Source: CAZUFB01 sp964619775 (GTDB taxonomy: Bacteria > Actinomycetota > Coriobacteriia > Coriobacteriales > UMGS124). From it: a DNA stretch of 47,754 nucleotides. Positions 16,715-25,818 of the stretch are shown piece by piece. Below the pieces are notes generated by a model, which was not told where the DNA came from, made no database searches, and worked only from the letters and a program-made list of their open reading frames with translations. Where the stretch lies: positions 1 to 47,754 of the forward strand of contig CAZUFB010000007.1 in assembly GCA_964619775.1 (NCBI GenBank). The letters run 5' to 3'. Made by a program: the position numbers and the translations under genes. The first letter of the stretch is position 1, and each line of letters begins with the position of its first letter.

Positions 16715-17734
16715 CTAGCGCGCGACGACCTTGGCCAGGTCGAGCAGGCGGCAGGAATAGCCCATCTCGTTGTCGTACCAGGCAAGGACCTTGACGAAGG
16801 TGCCGGTGCCGCCGAGCACCATCGTGCAGCCGGCGTCGAAGACGCTCGAACACTTCTCGCCGACGACGTCGGTGGAGACGAGCGGCTCCTCGGAATAGGC
16901 CAGGATGCCCTTGAGCGGGCCTTCGGCGGCGGCCTTCATCGCGGAGTTGACCTCCTCGACCGTCACCGGGCGCGACAGCTCCACCGACAGGTCCACCATC
17001 GAGCCGTCGGGCGTGGGGACGCGCGCCGACATGCCGTCGAGCTTGCCCTTGAGCGAGGGGATTACCAGGCCGAGCGCCTTGGCGGCGCCGGTGGTGGTGG
17101 GCACGATGGAGCACGCGCCGGCGCGGGCGCGGCGCAGATCCTTGTGCGAGTTGTCGAGGATGCGCTGGTCGGAGGTGTAGGCGTGCACCGTCGTCATGAA
17201 ACCGCGCTCGATGCCGAAGCTGTCGACGAGCACCTTGGCCACCGGGGCCAGGCAGTTGGTGGTGCACGAGGCGTTGCTCACGACGTCCATCGTGACCGGG
17301 TCGTAGGCGTCCTCGTTGACGCCCACCACGAAGGTGCCGTCGATCTCGCCCTTGGCCGGGGCCGACAGCACGACCTTCTTGGCGCCGCACTCGATGTGCT
17401 TGCGCAGCTCGGGGGCGGAACGGAACTTGCCCGTGCACTCGAGCACGACCTCGACGCCCAGCTCGCCCCACGGCAGGTCCGGGATACCCTTGGGGTCGCG
17501 CGCAGAGAGGCCCTTGATGCGCGTCTCGCCGTCGATGACGAGGTCCATGCCGTCGACCGCGACCTCGTGGGCAAGTTTGCCGTGCACGGTGTCGCGCCGC
17601 AGCAGCTGCGCCATGCACTCGGTCTTGCCCAGGTCGTTGACCGCGACGACCTCGATCTCGGGGTCGTCGAGGGCCGCACGCAGCACGACGCGGCCGATGC
17701 GCCCGAACCCGTTGATACCGACTTTGACCGTCAT
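16715..17734 (-). CDS. gap: Type I glyceraldehyde-3-phosphate dehydrogenase
   Basis: Oxidises and phosphorylates glyceraldehyde 3-phosphate using NAD(P); 339 residues. It has KVGINGFGRIGR (Rossmann start), the active-site SNASCTTNCLAPVAKVL, and the C-terminal WYDNEMGYSCRLLDL. The start at 17734 follows GGAGGAAACTGACA. It lies 69 bp downstream of whiA and probably shares that transcript; no clear separate promoter was found in the spacer. Confidence 0.95.
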   Translation of the reverse strand: MTVKVGINGFGRIGRVVLRAALDDPEIEVVAVNDLGKTECMAQLLRRDTVHGKLAHEVAVDGMDLVIDGETRIKGLSARDPKGIPDLPWGELGVEVVLECTGKFRSAPELRKHIECGAKKVVLSAPAKGEIDGTFVVGVNEDAYDPVTMDVVSNASCTTNCLAPVAKVLVDSFGIERGFMTTVHAYTSDQRILDNSHKDLRRARAGACSIVPTTTGAAKALGLVIPSLKGKLDGMSARVPTPDGSMVDLSVELSRPVTVEEVNSAMKAAAEGPLKGILAYSEEPLVSTDVVGEKCSSVFDAGCTMVLGGTGTFVKVLAWYDNEMGYSCRLLDLAKVVAR

Positions 17735-17803
17735 TGTCAGTTTCCTCCTTATCGTGGCGGTTGCCCGATGCGGACGTCCAGACTACAGACCCCATCTTAA
17801 CGC

Positions 17804-18748
17804 CTAGGCGCCCCGTTTTCCGCGCGTCTCGGCGAGCAGCTCCTCAAGGCGCCGCACGCGGTGATAGACGGCCGACTTGGACAGCGGCGGCGACGCCTCC
17901 TCGCCCAGCTCGCGCAGGGACAGCTCGGGGTGGGCGCGGCGCAGCTCGCAGAAGTCGCGCAGGGCCGGCGGCAGGCGGTCGAAACCGATCTCCTCGTCCA
18001 CGGCGTCGATGAGCTCGACCTGGCTCGACGCCGCGGCGCTCGCCTTGCGCTGGTTGGCGATGTCGGCGTTGACCAGGCGGTTCGCGCCGTTGCGGGCCGA
18101 CTTCACAGCACGGGCGCCCTCCACGGCGGCCGCCGAGGACGGCGCGCCCGCCAGCCTCAGGAACGCGAGGATGTCCTCTGTGTTCTTGAGGTAGATGACG
18201 AAGGCGCCGCGCCGCCGGCTCACCCGCGCGTTGACGCCGAAGCGCCCGAGCAGCCCCTCCAGCCCCTCGGCGAACGGCATCGTCTGGGCGACGAGCTCGA
18301 AGTGGGCGTCGGCGTGGGGCTCGGCGACGAAGCCGCCGGCCATGAAGGCGCCGCGCAGGTAGGCGGCCGCCGCGCCGTCGTCCGCCACCAAGGCGGGGGG
18401 TATCCCGCGCGCCAGGCCGCGCTGGGGCGTGAGCACGCCCATCTCGACGAGGGCTTCCTCGAAGCGGTCCTGCTCCGAAGAGACCGTGATGAGGTAGTTG
18501 CGGACCTTGTGGAGCACGCTGCGGCGCACGGTGAGCTCGCATGCCAGGTCATGGACGCTGCGGAAGAGCTTGATGAGCACGCGGGCCACCGAGCCGGTCT
18601 CGGTGGACAGCGACAGCCTGAAGCGCCGCTGGGACGCCAGCGACAGCGTGCCGCAGGCGCGCACCATCGCGGAGAGCTGGGCGAGCTCGCAGGCGCGCGA
18701 CCCCTCGATGCGCGAAAGCTCGTCTTTCACCTGCGCCGTGAAGGACAC
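17804..18748 (-). CDS. whiA: DNA-binding protein WhiA
   Basis: A 314-residue regulator with an N-terminal LAGLIDADG-like domain (contains YLRGAFMAGGFVAEPH) and a C-terminal helix-turn-helix (SLRELGEEASPPLSKSAVYHRVRRL). In Streptomyces WhiA controls sporulation and division genes; in non-sporulating bacteria it affects division and metabolism. GTG at 18748 is the start, with GGGGTGATC before it, overlapping the end of yvcK by 22 bp. The rapZ-yvcK-whiA order is the classic Gram-positive arrangement. Confidence 0.94.
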   Translation of the reverse strand: MSFTAQVKDELSRIEGSRACELAQLSAMVRACGTLSLASQRRFRLSLSTETGSVARVLIKLFRSVHDLACELTVRRSVLHKVRNYLITVSSEQDRFEEALVEMGVLTPQRGLARGIPPALVADDGAAAAYLRGAFMAGGFVAEPHADAHFELVAQTMPFAEGLEGLLGRFGVNARVSRRRGAFVIYLKNTEDILAFLRLAGAPSSAAAVEGARAVKSARNGANRLVNADIANQRKASAAASSQVELIDAVDEEIGFDRLPPALRDFCELRRAHPELSLRELGEEASPPLSKSAVYHRVRRLEELLAETRGKRGA

Positions 18749-19842
18749 GTCTCGATCACCCCCCTCAGCACGCTCGTGAGCTTGGCCAGGTTGTGCCAGG
18801 TGGGCAGCTCGGGGTCGCCGAAGTCGCGCACGATGACGAGCGGCACGCGCTCCTCGAGGCGGCGCACCGCGTCGTCGCTCACCTGCACCGGGCGGAAATA
18901 CCAGTCGGGGTCGGGATCGCCGTCGACGTTGGGGGCCAGGCTGCGGGCGCGCCGGGCGGCGTCGTCGCGCACCTGCTCCTGGGTGAGCGCCTGGAAGCTG
19001 CGCGTGGCGATGCCCTGGTCGGAGCTCGCGGGGCGGTGGAGCAGCACGGCGTCGAGGCAGCCCTCCATGCCGTGGGCGAGCAACGCGTCGACGTACTCCT
19101 CCGCCGTGAGACCCCAGGTCTCGCCCTGCATGTCGGCCATCGAGCACACGTAGACCCGCACGGCCCGCGTGCGCCGCAGCGCGCCGAGGATGCCAGGGAC
19201 GAGCAGGTTGGGGATCACCGAGGTGAACAGCGACCCCGGGCCGAGCACCACGACGTCGGCGTCGAGGATGGCCTGCACCGCCGGCCCGAACGCCTCGGGC
19301 TCGTGCGGCGAGAGCCACACCCGCGACAGCGCGCACGGGCCGGTGCCGAGCGTGGCCTGGCCGCGGAACTCCATGCCGTCGCGCGTCGTTCCGCACAGCA
19401 CCACGTTGTCGAGGGTCGAGGGGAACACGTCGCCGCGGCAGCCGAGCAACCGGTTGCACACCGCCACCGCCTCGGCGAACGACCCGGTCTCGGCCGTGAG
19501 CCCCGCGATGAGCAGGTTGCCCAGCGCGTGGTTGTCGGCGAAGCCGAAGCGGTGGCCGAAGGCGCGCGCCAGCGGCCCCTCGGGCTCGGCGGCCATCGCG
19601 ACGAGGCACTTGCGGATGTCGCCGGGCGGGTTGACGCCCATCTCCTGGCGCAGGATGCCGGTGGAACCGCCGTCGTCGACCATCGACACGATGGCCCCCA
19701 CCCGGCAGCCCAGGGCGAGCAGCGCGCGGATCGTGTTGGGCTGGCCGGTACCGCCGCCGATGGACACGGCGCGCACGGGGCGCCGCCCCGCAGGAGGCTC
19801 GGGCGCGGACGCCGCAGGGGCGCCCTCTCCGGAGGCGGCCAT
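18727..19842 (-). CDS. yvcK: YvcK/CofD-family gluconeogenesis factor
   Basis: A 371-residue cytoplasmic protein of the YvcK family, which binds UDP-sugars and is needed for growth on gluconeogenic carbon and for cell shape in Bacillus. Motifs include VSIGGGTGQPNTIRALL, MVDDGGSTGILR, NPPGDIRKCL and VLGPGSLFTSVIPNLLVPGI. The first 20 residues are a low-complexity Ala/Pro extension. It starts one base after the rapZ stop and runs 22 bp into whiA, so the three genes are translationally coupled. Confidence 0.93.
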   Translation of the reverse strand: MAASGEGAPAASAPEPPAGRRPVRAVSIGGGTGQPNTIRALLALGCRVGAIVSMVDDGGSTGILRQEMGVNPPGDIRKCLVAMAAEPEGPLARAFGHRFGFADNHALGNLLIAGLTAETGSFAEAVAVCNRLLGCRGDVFPSTLDNVVLCGTTRDGMEFRGQATLGTGPCALSRVWLSPHEPEAFGPAVQAILDADVVVLGPGSLFTSVIPNLLVPGILGALRRTRAVRVYVCSMADMQGETWGLTAEEYVDALLAHGMEGCLDAVLLHRPASSDQGIATRSFQALTQEQVRDDAARRARSLAPNVDGDPDPDWYFRPVQVSDDAVRRLEERVPLVIVRDFGDPELPTWHNLAKLTSVLRGVIETCPSRRR

Positions 19843-19843
19843 G

Positions 19844-20821
19844 CTACTGCACCCCGCCGGGCAGGTGGCGACTCAGGTCGCGGTGGGTCACCGTCACGCG
19901 GTAGCCGTCGGCGGCCAGATGCTCTCCGGTGGCCTCGGCCAGCACGACGCTGCGGTGCTGGCCCCCCGTGCAGCCCACGGCCACCGAGAGGTGCTGCTTG
20001 CCCTCGGACACGTAGCCCGGCATGATGACGTCGAGCAGGCCGTACCAGGCCTTGAGGAAGGTCCGGGTCTCCTCGCGGCCCATCACGAAGTCGCGCACCG
20101 GGGCGTCGTGGCCGGTAAGCTCGCGCATCTCGGGATCGTAGTAGGGGTTGGGCAGGAAGCGCACGTCGATGACCACGTCGGCGTCGAGCGGCATCCCGTA
20201 CTTGAAGCCGAACGAGAACACCGAGACGTTCATCCCCTGGATGAGCGGCGCGCCCGAGAACTCCCGGGCAAGCAGCTCGCGCAGGTCGCGCGCCCGCAGG
20301 CTGGTGGTGTCGATGACGACGTTGGCAAGCTCGCTGATGCTGCCCAGGCGCGCCCGCTCGAGCGCGATGGCGTTGGACACGGTGGTGGTGCCGTCCTGCG
20401 CGAGCGGGTGACGGCGGCGCAGCGAGCTGTAGCGCTTGCGCAGCGCGGCGTCGTCGGCGTCGAGGAAAAGGACCTGGTAGGATACCTCGCGCTCGGTGAG
20501 ACGCTTGAGCTCGTCGCGCAGCTGGTCGAAGAACTCGCGCGAGCGCACGTCGCACACCACGGCGAGCCGGCGGCCCGCCGAGCTCATCGGCAGCCCCATG
20601 AGCTCCGAGAGCGGCACAAGCATGCTGGGCGGCAGGTTGTCGATGCAATAGTACCCCAGGTCCTCGAACGCGTGGAGCGCCTCGGTGCGCCCGGCCCCCG
20701 ACATACCGGTGATGATGACGACCTGCGGGCCCACGAGCGTGCAGCCCGATGCGCCCTCGACGGACAGCGGGGCGGGGCGGCCGTCGCGGGCGGCGGGTTC
20801 TTCTTGAGCTTTGTGTTCCAC
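19844..20821 (-). CDS. rapZ: RNase adapter / nucleotide-binding protein RapZ
   Basis: A 325-residue nucleotide-binding protein. It has Walker A GMSGAGRT (39-46; the Arg in place of Lys is common in actinobacterial members), the AFEDLGYYCIDNLPPSM segment, and the C-terminal GCTGGQHRSVVLAE signature. In E. coli RapZ targets glmZ RNA and senses glucosamine-6-phosphate; the Gram-positive role is less defined. The GTG start at 20821 follows GGAGGCAAC. It is the first gene of the long leftward operon, 106 bp from the divergent LRR protein gene. Confidence 0.93.
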   Translation of the reverse strand: MEHKAQEEPAARDGRPAPLSVEGASGCTLVGPQVVIITGMSGAGRTEALHAFEDLGYYCIDNLPPSMLVPLSELMGLPMSSAGRRLAVVCDVRSREFFDQLRDELKRLTEREVSYQVLFLDADDAALRKRYSSLRRRHPLAQDGTTTVSNAIALERARLGSISELANVVIDTTSLRARDLRELLAREFSGAPLIQGMNVSVFSFGFKYGMPLDADVVIDVRFLPNPYYDPEMRELTGHDAPVRDFVMGREETRTFLKAWYGLLDVIMPGYVSEGKQHLSVAVGCTGGQHRSVVLAEATGEHLAADGYRVTVTHRDLSRHLPGGVQ

Positions 20822-20877
20822 GTTGCCTCCGGAAGGTTCGGCATGTAGAGTGAAAAGACGCCCCCGCACGGAGCGGC

Positions 20878-20906
20878 TTGCGCGCGGGGCGCCCTTCGAG
20901 TATAGC
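20878..20906 (+). promoter_or_regulatory. Promoter for the LRR membrane protein (TTGCGC-N17-TATAGC)
   Basis: TTGCGC at 20878-20883 and TATAGC at 20901-20906 are separated by exactly 17 bp, with the start codon at 20928. The 5' leader would be only about 15 nt, but it contains GAGAGGAG. It lies in the divergent space shared with rapZ. Confidence 0.5.
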
Positions 20907-20927
20907 GCGAGAGGAGATGCGCCAGGT

Positions 20928-22277
20928 ATGCGGTGCCCGTCATGTGGAGCAAAGTGCAGATCCGACCGCGCCCACTGTGCCAAATGCGGGGTTTCGCTCG
21001 ACCCGCACGTCGCCGCTTTCGGAGGGGCCGCCCGCAGCGTCCGCGAGGCCTGGGGGCTCGAGGCGCGCGAGGAGACCGCCGTCGCCCGGCCGCAGACGCA
21101 TTACGCGCGCTTCGCCGTGTCGGCCGTGGTGCTCGTCGCCGCGCTGGCGGTCGTCATCCTGGCCCTGCAGCTCTCGTCGGGCCCCGGCCAGCGGCGGCTC
21201 GACGAGTCAGGCTTCGCCGACGGGGGCCTCGCCTCCCTGCTCGCCTCGTTCGACCTCGACGGCGACGGGTCGCTTTCCGCCGCCGAAGCCGCCGAGGTCG
21301 TCTCCATCGACTGCTCGGGCATGGGGCTGACCTCGCTCGACGGCATCGAGTTCTTCACCAACCTGCAGGTGCTCGACGCCTCGGACAACGACCTGACGTC
21401 GGTGGACCTGTCGGGGCTGGACCAGTTGCTGTCGGTGGACCTGTCGGGCAACGCCATCGAGACGCTCGACCTCTCCGGCAACGCCAGGCTCGTGCAGGCG
21501 GACGTCACCGACAACGCCATGACCTCGCTCGACCTGACGGGCTGTTCGTCGCTGACGTCGCTGCGCTGCTCGGGAAACAACCTTGCGCGCCTCGACCTCT
21601 CGTCCTGCACCGCCCTCACCGAGCTGGTATGCGACACCGGCCAGAACGTGACCGTGCCCATCGCCCCGGGCTTCTTTCCCGACGAGGGCCTGCGCGCGGC
21701 GCTCGCCGCGGCCGACACCGACGGCGACGGGGCGCTCACCCTGCGCGAGCGCGAAGCCGTGACCTCGCTGACCGTGGACGACCCCTCAACGGAGAGCCTC
21801 TACGGTCTCGCCTGGTTCCCCAACCTGGCGGAACTCGACGTGAGTTCCACGTCCCTGACCTATCTCGACACCTCCGAGCTGCCCGCGTCGCTCACGACGC
21901 TCGTCGCCCGCAACTGCCAGATTTCGCAGGTCAGCCTCACTGGCGAGCTGCGCCTCGCAGTGCTTGACCTTGCGGGAAACCCGCTCACCGAGGTCGACGT
22001 GTCGGCGCTTGTACGCCTCACCGTGCTCGACCTGTCCGACTGCGCGCTGTCCGGCACCCTCGACCTTACCGCCAACCTGCGGCTCGAGTTGCTCGACGTG
22101 ACCGGCAACCCCGACCTGGAGGCCGTGGACGCCACCGGCGTGGAGGGTCTGGCGCTCGACGGCGCCGTGGCGGCCGACGATGGCTGCACGGTGACCGCGG
22201 GGGCCGTCGCGGCAGACGAGGACGAGGACGCCGGAGGCGCAGCGGAGAGCGAAGGCGCCGAAGAAAGCTCCGATTAG
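20928..22277 (+). CDS. Membrane protein with zinc ribbon, EF-hands and leucine-rich repeats
   Basis: A 449-residue protein with an unusual layout. Residues 1-21 are a zinc ribbon (cysteines 3, 6, 17, 20). Residues 60-81 are one membrane helix (YARFAVSAVVLVAALAVVIL). The rest, predicted outside the cell, holds two copies of an EF-hand plus leucine-rich-repeat unit. Unit one is an EF-hand at DLDGDGSLSAAE (109-120), then LRRs to about 235. Unit two is an EF-hand at DTDGDGALTLRE (263-274), then LRRs to about 405. LRR blocks follow the LxxLDLSGNxL pattern. The last 40 residues are acidic. The start at 20928 follows GAGAGGAG. It converges on uvrC and is divergent from rapZ. The function is unknown; calcium-dependent surface binding or signalling is a guess. 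Confidence 0.85.
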   Translation: MRCPSCGAKCRSDRAHCAKCGVSLDPHVAAFGGAARSVREAWGLEAREETAVARPQTHYARFAVSAVVLVAALAVVILALQLSSGPGQRRLDESGFADGGLASLLASFDLDGDGSLSAAEAAEVVSIDCSGMGLTSLDGIEFFTNLQVLDASDNDLTSVDLSGLDQLLSVDLSGNAIETLDLSGNARLVQADVTDNAMTSLDLTGCSSLTSLRCSGNNLARLDLSSCTALTELVCDTGQNVTVPIAPGFFPDEGLRAALAAADTDGDGALTLREREAVTSLTVDDPSTESLYGLAWFPNLAELDVSSTSLTYLDTSELPASLTTLVARNCQISQVSLTGELRLAVLDLAGNPLTEVDVSALVRLTVLDLSDCALSGTLDLTANLRLELLDVTGNPDLEAVDATGVEGLALDGAVAADDGCTVTAGAVAADEDEDAGGAAESEGAEESSD

Positions 22278-22292
22278 CGCAGACCGCAGCCG

Positions 22293-22399
22293 CAATCCTC
22301 GATTGCCGCGTTCTGCAGGCGAATCGACCGACGCTTCCCGAGGGCGCGAGAGGCATCCCCGGCCGTTGCGGTCCACAGGGGTGCCATGCGGGCCGCATG
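22293..22399. terminator. Two hairpins between convergent LRR gene and uvrC
   Basis: GCAATC-CTC-GATTGC (22293-22307) and CATGCG-GGC-CGCATG (22385-22399) are perfect 6-bp stems with 3-nt loops in the 136-bp space between two converging genes. Neither has a U-tract, so a terminator role is only suggested by position. Confidence 0.3.
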
Positions 22400-22413
22400 C
22401 GGACCCGGCGCGC

Positions 22414-24534
22414 CTACGGCTCCCCCGCGCCCTCGGTTCCGGCGGCCTCGGCCACCTGGCGGCGGGCCTCCTCCCAGGCGCGCAGGGTGTCCCAGATGCG
22501 CTGCGCCACGTCCTCGGGCACGCCGGGCACGCCGGCGATCTGCTCCACGGTGGCGGCGCGCAGGCGCTTCATCGAGCCGAACGCCTTCATCACCGCCTTC
22601 TTGCGCTTGGGACCGACGCCGGGCACCTCGTCGAGCACGCCCGCCGTCATCGCCTTGTCGCGCAGCTCGCGGTGGAAGGTGATCGCGAAGCGGTGCGACT
22701 CGTCGCGCACCTGCTTGACCAGGTAGAGCGACGGCGACCCGCTCGGCAGCACCACGGGGGCGTCGTCGGACCAAGGCACGAACAGCTCCTCGTCGCTTTT
22801 GGCCAACCCGGCCACCGGGATGTCGAGGCCCAGGTTCCGAAGCTGGGCCACCGCGGCGCTGAGCTGGGGTTTGCCGCCGTCCACGATGAGCAGGTCGGGC
22901 CGCGAGCCGAACCGCTCGTCGGCCATGCGCCCGGGGGCGTAGCGACGCCCGAGGACCTCCTGCATGCTGAGGAAGTCGTTGGCCTCGCCGAAGTCGCCGT
23001 GCACCTTGAAGCGGCGGTACTGCGCCTTGTCGGGCTTGCCGTTGGTGAAGACCACCATCGACGCGACGGTGAACCTGCCGTGGATTGTGGAGACGTCGAA
23101 GCACTCGATGCGGTAGGGCGGCCCGGGTAGGGCCAGGGCGCTTTCGAGCTGCAGCAGGGCGTCGTTGGTGCGCTGGTCGTCGTAGCTCGTGCGCACCATG
23201 AAGCGCATCAGGGTGTGGCGGGCGTTGCGCTCGGCAAGGTCGAGCAGCCTGCGCTTCTCGCCGCGCTTGGGCACGTGCAGCGACACCTTGCGGCCGCGGC
23301 GCTCGGCAAGCCACCCGGCCAGCAGCTCGGCGTCGGGCAGCTCGACGGCCAGGTCCACCTCGTCGGGGACGTCGGCCCCGCCTCCGTAGTAGCGCTTGAG
23401 AAAGCCCTCGGCCAGCTCCTCGGCCGGCACGTCGTTGCCCTTGTCGAGCACGAACTCGCAGCTGCGCTGGGTACGGCCCTCGCGCACGGCGAACAGGTGC
23501 ACGCCGGCGACGGTCTCCTCGCGGAAAAACCCGACGACGTCCATGTCAATGGGCGAGGGGAACACCACCTGCTGGCGCTCCCCCGCCCGCCGCAGCGCGT
23601 GCAGGCGGTCGCGGCAGCGGGCGGCCTTTTCGAAGTCGAGCCCGGCGGCGGCCTCGTTCATCTCGTCGGTCACGGCCTGCTCGAACTCGCCGCGGTGCCC
23701 CGCGAGGAAGCGCTCGACGGAGCGCACGTTGACGCGGTAGTCCTCGGGGGAGACGTCCCCCGTGCAGACGCCTGGCCCCAGGCCCACGCTCGCGTCGAAG
23801 CAGGGTCGGCCCTCTCCTGCCGGCAGCAGCGGAGCCGCCGCGGCCTCGTCGGGGCGGGCGGCCAGCATGCGCTGCACGCGCCGCCACTCGGGGCAGGTCG
23901 CCGTGCAGATGGGAACCACCTTGCGGCACACGTCGATGGTCTCGCGTGCGGCGCGGGCGTTGGTGTAGGGGCCGAAGTAGCGCGTCTTGGGCCTGTGCCG
24001 CTCGCGGGTGAGCTTGACGGCCGGGAAGACGTCGCCCTCGGTCACGGCGATGTAGGGGTAGCTCTTGTCGTCGCGGAAGTCGACGTTGAAGGGCGGGTCG
24101 TACTGGCGTATGAGGTTCATCTCGAGCACGAGGGCCTCGTGCTCGCTGTTGACGACGATGTACTCGAACGAGCGCACCTGCTGCATGAGCAGCGGGATCT
24201 TGATGCGTTCGTCCTGGCCGAGCACATACTGGCGCATGCGGGCGCGCAGGTTCTTGGCCTTGCCCACGTAGAGAACCTCGCCCTTGGCGCCCTTCCACAG
24301 GTAGCACCCCGGGTCGGTGGGGACCAGGGCCACCTGGCGGGCCAGGGAGAGGCCCGAGGAGCCCGGGGCGGACGCGCCCACGAGCCCGAGGTCGGACGCG
24401 TCGAGCACCGCCGCGTCGTCTGCCGCGCAGGGCACGTCCGCGTCGACGCCCGCCTGCACAGGCGCGGGGTCCCGGAACGGACCGTCCGCGTCGGGGCGCT
24501 CCCCGGGCCCCGCGCCGTCCACGCCGCGCACCAA
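22414..24534 (-). CDS. uvrC: UvrABC excinuclease subunit UvrC
   Basis: Makes both incisions in nucleotide excision repair; about 700 residues. In order: GIY-YIG nuclease (CYLWKGAKGEVLYVGKAKNLRARMRQY, about 75-105), UVR motif (EMNEAAAGLDFEKAARCRDRL), RNase H-like domain (IECFDVSTIHGRFTVASMVVF, LLIVDGGKPQL), and C-terminal helix-hairpin-helix (VPGVGPKRKKAVMKAFGS). About 60 low-complexity residues precede the catalytic domain. The first codon is uncertain: TTG at 24534, GTG at 24531 or GTG at 24522, with GGGAGG at the ATP-grasp stop. It lies 6 bp after that gene, so the two are co-transcribed. Confidence 0.94.
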   Translation of the reverse strand: MVRGVDGAGPGERPDADGPFRDPAPVQAGVDADVPCAADDAAVLDASDLGLVGASAPGSSGLSLARQVALVPTDPGCYLWKGAKGEVLYVGKAKNLRARMRQYVLGQDERIKIPLLMQQVRSFEYIVVNSEHEALVLEMNLIRQYDPPFNVDFRDDKSYPYIAVTEGDVFPAVKLTRERHRPKTRYFGPYTNARAARETIDVCRKVVPICTATCPEWRRVQRMLAARPDEAAAAPLLPAGEGRPCFDASVGLGPGVCTGDVSPEDYRVNVRSVERFLAGHRGEFEQAVTDEMNEAAAGLDFEKAARCRDRLHALRRAGERQQVVFPSPIDMDVVGFFREETVAGVHLFAVREGRTQRSCEFVLDKGNDVPAEELAEGFLKRYYGGGADVPDEVDLAVELPDAELLAGWLAERRGRKVSLHVPKRGEKRRLLDLAERNARHTLMRFMVRTSYDDQRTNDALLQLESALALPGPPYRIECFDVSTIHGRFTVASMVVFTNGKPDKAQYRRFKVHGDFGEANDFLSMQEVLGRRYAPGRMADERFGSRPDLLIVDGGKPQLSAAVAQLRNLGLDIPVAGLAKSDEELFVPWSDDAPVVLPSGSPSLYLVKQVRDESHRFAITFHRELRDKAMTAGVLDEVPGVGPKRKKAVMKAFGSMKRLRAATVEQIAGVPGVPEDVAQRIWDTLRAWEEARRQVAEAAGTEGAGEP

Positions 24535-24540
24535 GCCTCC

Positions 24541-25818
24541 CTACGCCTTCGCGCCGTCGGCGCGCACGTCCCAGACGTAGCGCTTGAACTTGCGGATCTG
24601 GTTGAGGTACTGCAGGCGCGCCCAAAAGCCGTGCTCCAGCGTGTCGGCACGGTAGAACATGGGGTTCTTGGCCTTGCCCTGGTCGAAGAGGGTCATCGCG
24701 CGTCGGCGGGTCTCCTTGTCAGCCACGGTCCTGCGGACCACGTAGCGCGGCACCACCGTGTAGAGACCGTCGTCGCAGGCCACGCGCTCCTCGACCGGAC
24801 GGCCGAGCACGAACTCGTCCACGACGAGACGGGCGATGTTGGCGCCGCCGATCTGCATGTAGAACGTGTTGCGGCCCGGGCGCGCGTTGACCTCGAAGAA
24901 GCGGTAGACGCCGTCGCGCGGGTCGTACTTCACGTCGAAGTTGGAGAAGCCCCGGTAGCCGACGTGCTTGAGGAAGCGCGCGGCCTGCTCGGCGATCTGG
25001 TCGTTTCGGTCGAGCATGATGCATACGGGGTTGCCGATGGCCGTGGGCATGTGGTCCTCGAGCAGCACGCGCCCCGTGGACCAGACGCGCACGTCTCCCG
25101 CCGCGTCGCTGAAGCAGGTGATGGAGCGCAGTCCGTCGTCGGCGCCGGGCACGAGGTCCTGCACCACGAGCTCGCGGTCGTAACTCGACGCCTGCAGGTC
25201 GGCGAAAAGCCGGCGAAGCTCGTCGGCGCTCTCTATCGTGAAGACCTTCTTCTTGCCGGGGATGTCGGCGTAGTGGTAGCACGCCGAGTTGGACGGCTTG
25301 GCGATGACCGGGTAGCAGAAGTCGTCGGCCGGAACGACGACCGACGGGTCGGCGCAGTTGAACGTCCACGTCTTGGGGTACGGGATGCCCAGCTCCTCGC
25401 AGATGTCGTAGAAGAGCTCCTTCTGGGTGATCTCGTCAAGCAGCTCGAAGTCGATGTAGGGCACAACGTACCACTCCTGCAGCTCGCGCTTGTGCTGCGA
25501 GAGCATGCGGGCGTACCAGTCGCCCGTGCCCAGCACCAACGGCACCTTGCCGGCCGCCACCAGCTCGGGACCCAGCTTGGAGAGCGCCTCGAGGCACACC
25601 GCGTCGCCGTCGACCCCGGGCACCACCCGGTAGTCGGTGAAGCGGCTCGCCGAGATGGCCTTGGCGTCGCTGCCGGCCAGCACGATGGACTTAAGGCCGA
25701 ACGTCTCGCTGAAGCAGCGTACCCAGGTGTAGGTGAGGATGTCCCCGCCGAGCAGGACGGGCTGCAGGCGGACCGCGATGTCGGCCTCGGAGGCGATGAG
25801 GCTTGAGGGATCGAGCAT
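24541..25818 (-). CDS. ATP-grasp carboxylate-amine ligase family protein
   Basis: A 425-residue cytoplasmic enzyme with an ATP-grasp fold of the carbamoyl-phosphate-synthase-like type. The N-terminal PVLLGGDILTYTWVRCF and FGLKSIVLAGSD resemble D-aspartate-ligase-like and other carboxylate-amine ligases. The ATP-grasp core has YPVIAKPSNSACYHY, ELVVQDLVPGADD and the metal/ATP motif FFEVNARPGRNTFYMQ. Such enzymes join a carboxylate to an amine via an acyl phosphate; peptidoglycan cross-bridge or small-peptide synthesis are possible roles. The ATG at 25818 follows AAAGGGG. It is paired with uvrC, which does not explain its role. The fold is confident; the substrate is not. Confidence 0.8.
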   Translation of the reverse strand: MLDPSSLIASEADIAVRLQPVLLGGDILTYTWVRCFSETFGLKSIVLAGSDAKAISASRFTDYRVVPGVDGDAVCLEALSKLGPELVAAGKVPLVLGTGDWYARMLSQHKRELQEWYVVPYIDFELLDEITQKELFYDICEELGIPYPKTWTFNCADPSVVVPADDFCYPVIAKPSNSACYHYADIPGKKKVFTIESADELRRLFADLQASSYDRELVVQDLVPGADDGLRSITCFSDAAGDVRVWSTGRVLLEDHMPTAIGNPVCIMLDRNDQIAEQAARFLKHVGYRGFSNFDVKYDPRDGVYRFFEVNARPGRNTFYMQIGGANIARLVVDEFVLGRPVEERVACDDGLYTVVPRYVVRRTVADKETRRRAMTLFDQGKAKNPMFYRADTLEHGFWARLQYLNQIRKFKRYVWDVRADGAKA

